A DNA stretch of 5,191 nt from an uncultured Altererythrobacter sp. (lineage in GTDB: Bacteria; Pseudomonadota; Alphaproteobacteria; Sphingomonadales; Sphingomonadaceae). Positions 5,162-5,191 of the stretch are shown here, in pieces; the stretch's first letter is position 1, and the number at the start of each line of letters is the position of its first letter. The notes under the pieces were generated by a model. That model searched no databases. It saw only the letters and a program-made list of their open reading frames with translations, and was not told where the DNA came from. Location of the stretch: assembly GCA_946886175.1 (NCBI GenBank), contig CAMPIA010000110.1, positions 1 through 5,191 on the forward strand, written 5' to 3'. The position numbers were made by a program, and so were the translations under genes.

Positions 5162-5191
5162 ACGCGCTCAGCGTCAGCACCGCGATCTCGA
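5158..5191 (+). CDS. ftsI: Start of the next dcw gene, probably ftsI (septal peptidoglycan transpeptidase), cut by the right edge
   Basis: An ATG at 5158 overlaps the ftsL stop as ATGA and is preceded by GGAGG at 5146-5150, seven bases upstream, a good ribosome binding site. Eleven codons are visible ([11 protein letters not shown]). They carry no diagnostic motif, so the identity comes only from gene order: in proteobacterial dcw clusters ftsL is followed by ftsI (PBP3), which crosslinks septal peptidoglycan. The start itself is well supported; the product name is inference. Confidence 0.6.
   Translation, partial: MNALSVSTAIS

Overview
The window is GC-rich DNA with codon use, gene order and protein types typical of an alphaproteobacterium. 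The nearest match I recognise is Sphingomonadales (Erythrobacteraceae or Sphingomonadaceae). This rests on the style of the proteins: the ferredoxin with CGGCCSCATC, the FtsL with a long Ala/Pro-rich tail, and the MraZ with GEKGR. No search was run.

Layout from left to right. (1) Bases 1-202, minus strand: the first 67 codons of an AlkA-type DNA-3-methyladenine glycosylase that runs off the left edge. (2) Bases 203-294: a short divergent intergenic region. (3) Bases 295-612, plus: a 105-residue adrenodoxin-type [2Fe-2S] ferredoxin, whose stop codon lies in a 13-bp tandem repeat. (4) Bases 701-1702, plus: a PLP-dependent cysteine synthase-family enzyme. (5) Bases 1735-2106 and 2087-2860, plus: two membrane-anchored proteins of unknown function whose genes overlap by 20 bp. 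The second resembles the GldG / DUF4350-like group. The cysteine synthase gene and this pair probably form one transcription unit ending at a perfect 7-bp hairpin at 2886-2902. (6) Bases 2861-3189: a 329-bp intergenic region holding that hairpin, an AT-rich segment with C-tracts about 10 bp apart, and a strong hairpin in the presumed mraZ leader. (7) Bases 3190 to the right edge, plus: the start of the division and cell wall (dcw) cluster, mraZ - rsmH - ftsL - ftsI. All three junctions are ATGA stop/start overlaps, so the genes are very likely co-transcribed and translationally coupled.

The right half is the conserved proteobacterial dcw operon. MraZ regulates the cluster, RsmH methylates 16S rRNA C1402, FtsL is a bitopic divisome protein, and FtsI is the septal transpeptidase. 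The left half is housekeeping metabolism and repair. I see no mobile element, CRISPR array, tRNA, rRNA or phage gene. The least explained parts are the two-gene membrane-protein unit at 1735-2860 and the regulatory region before mraZ.
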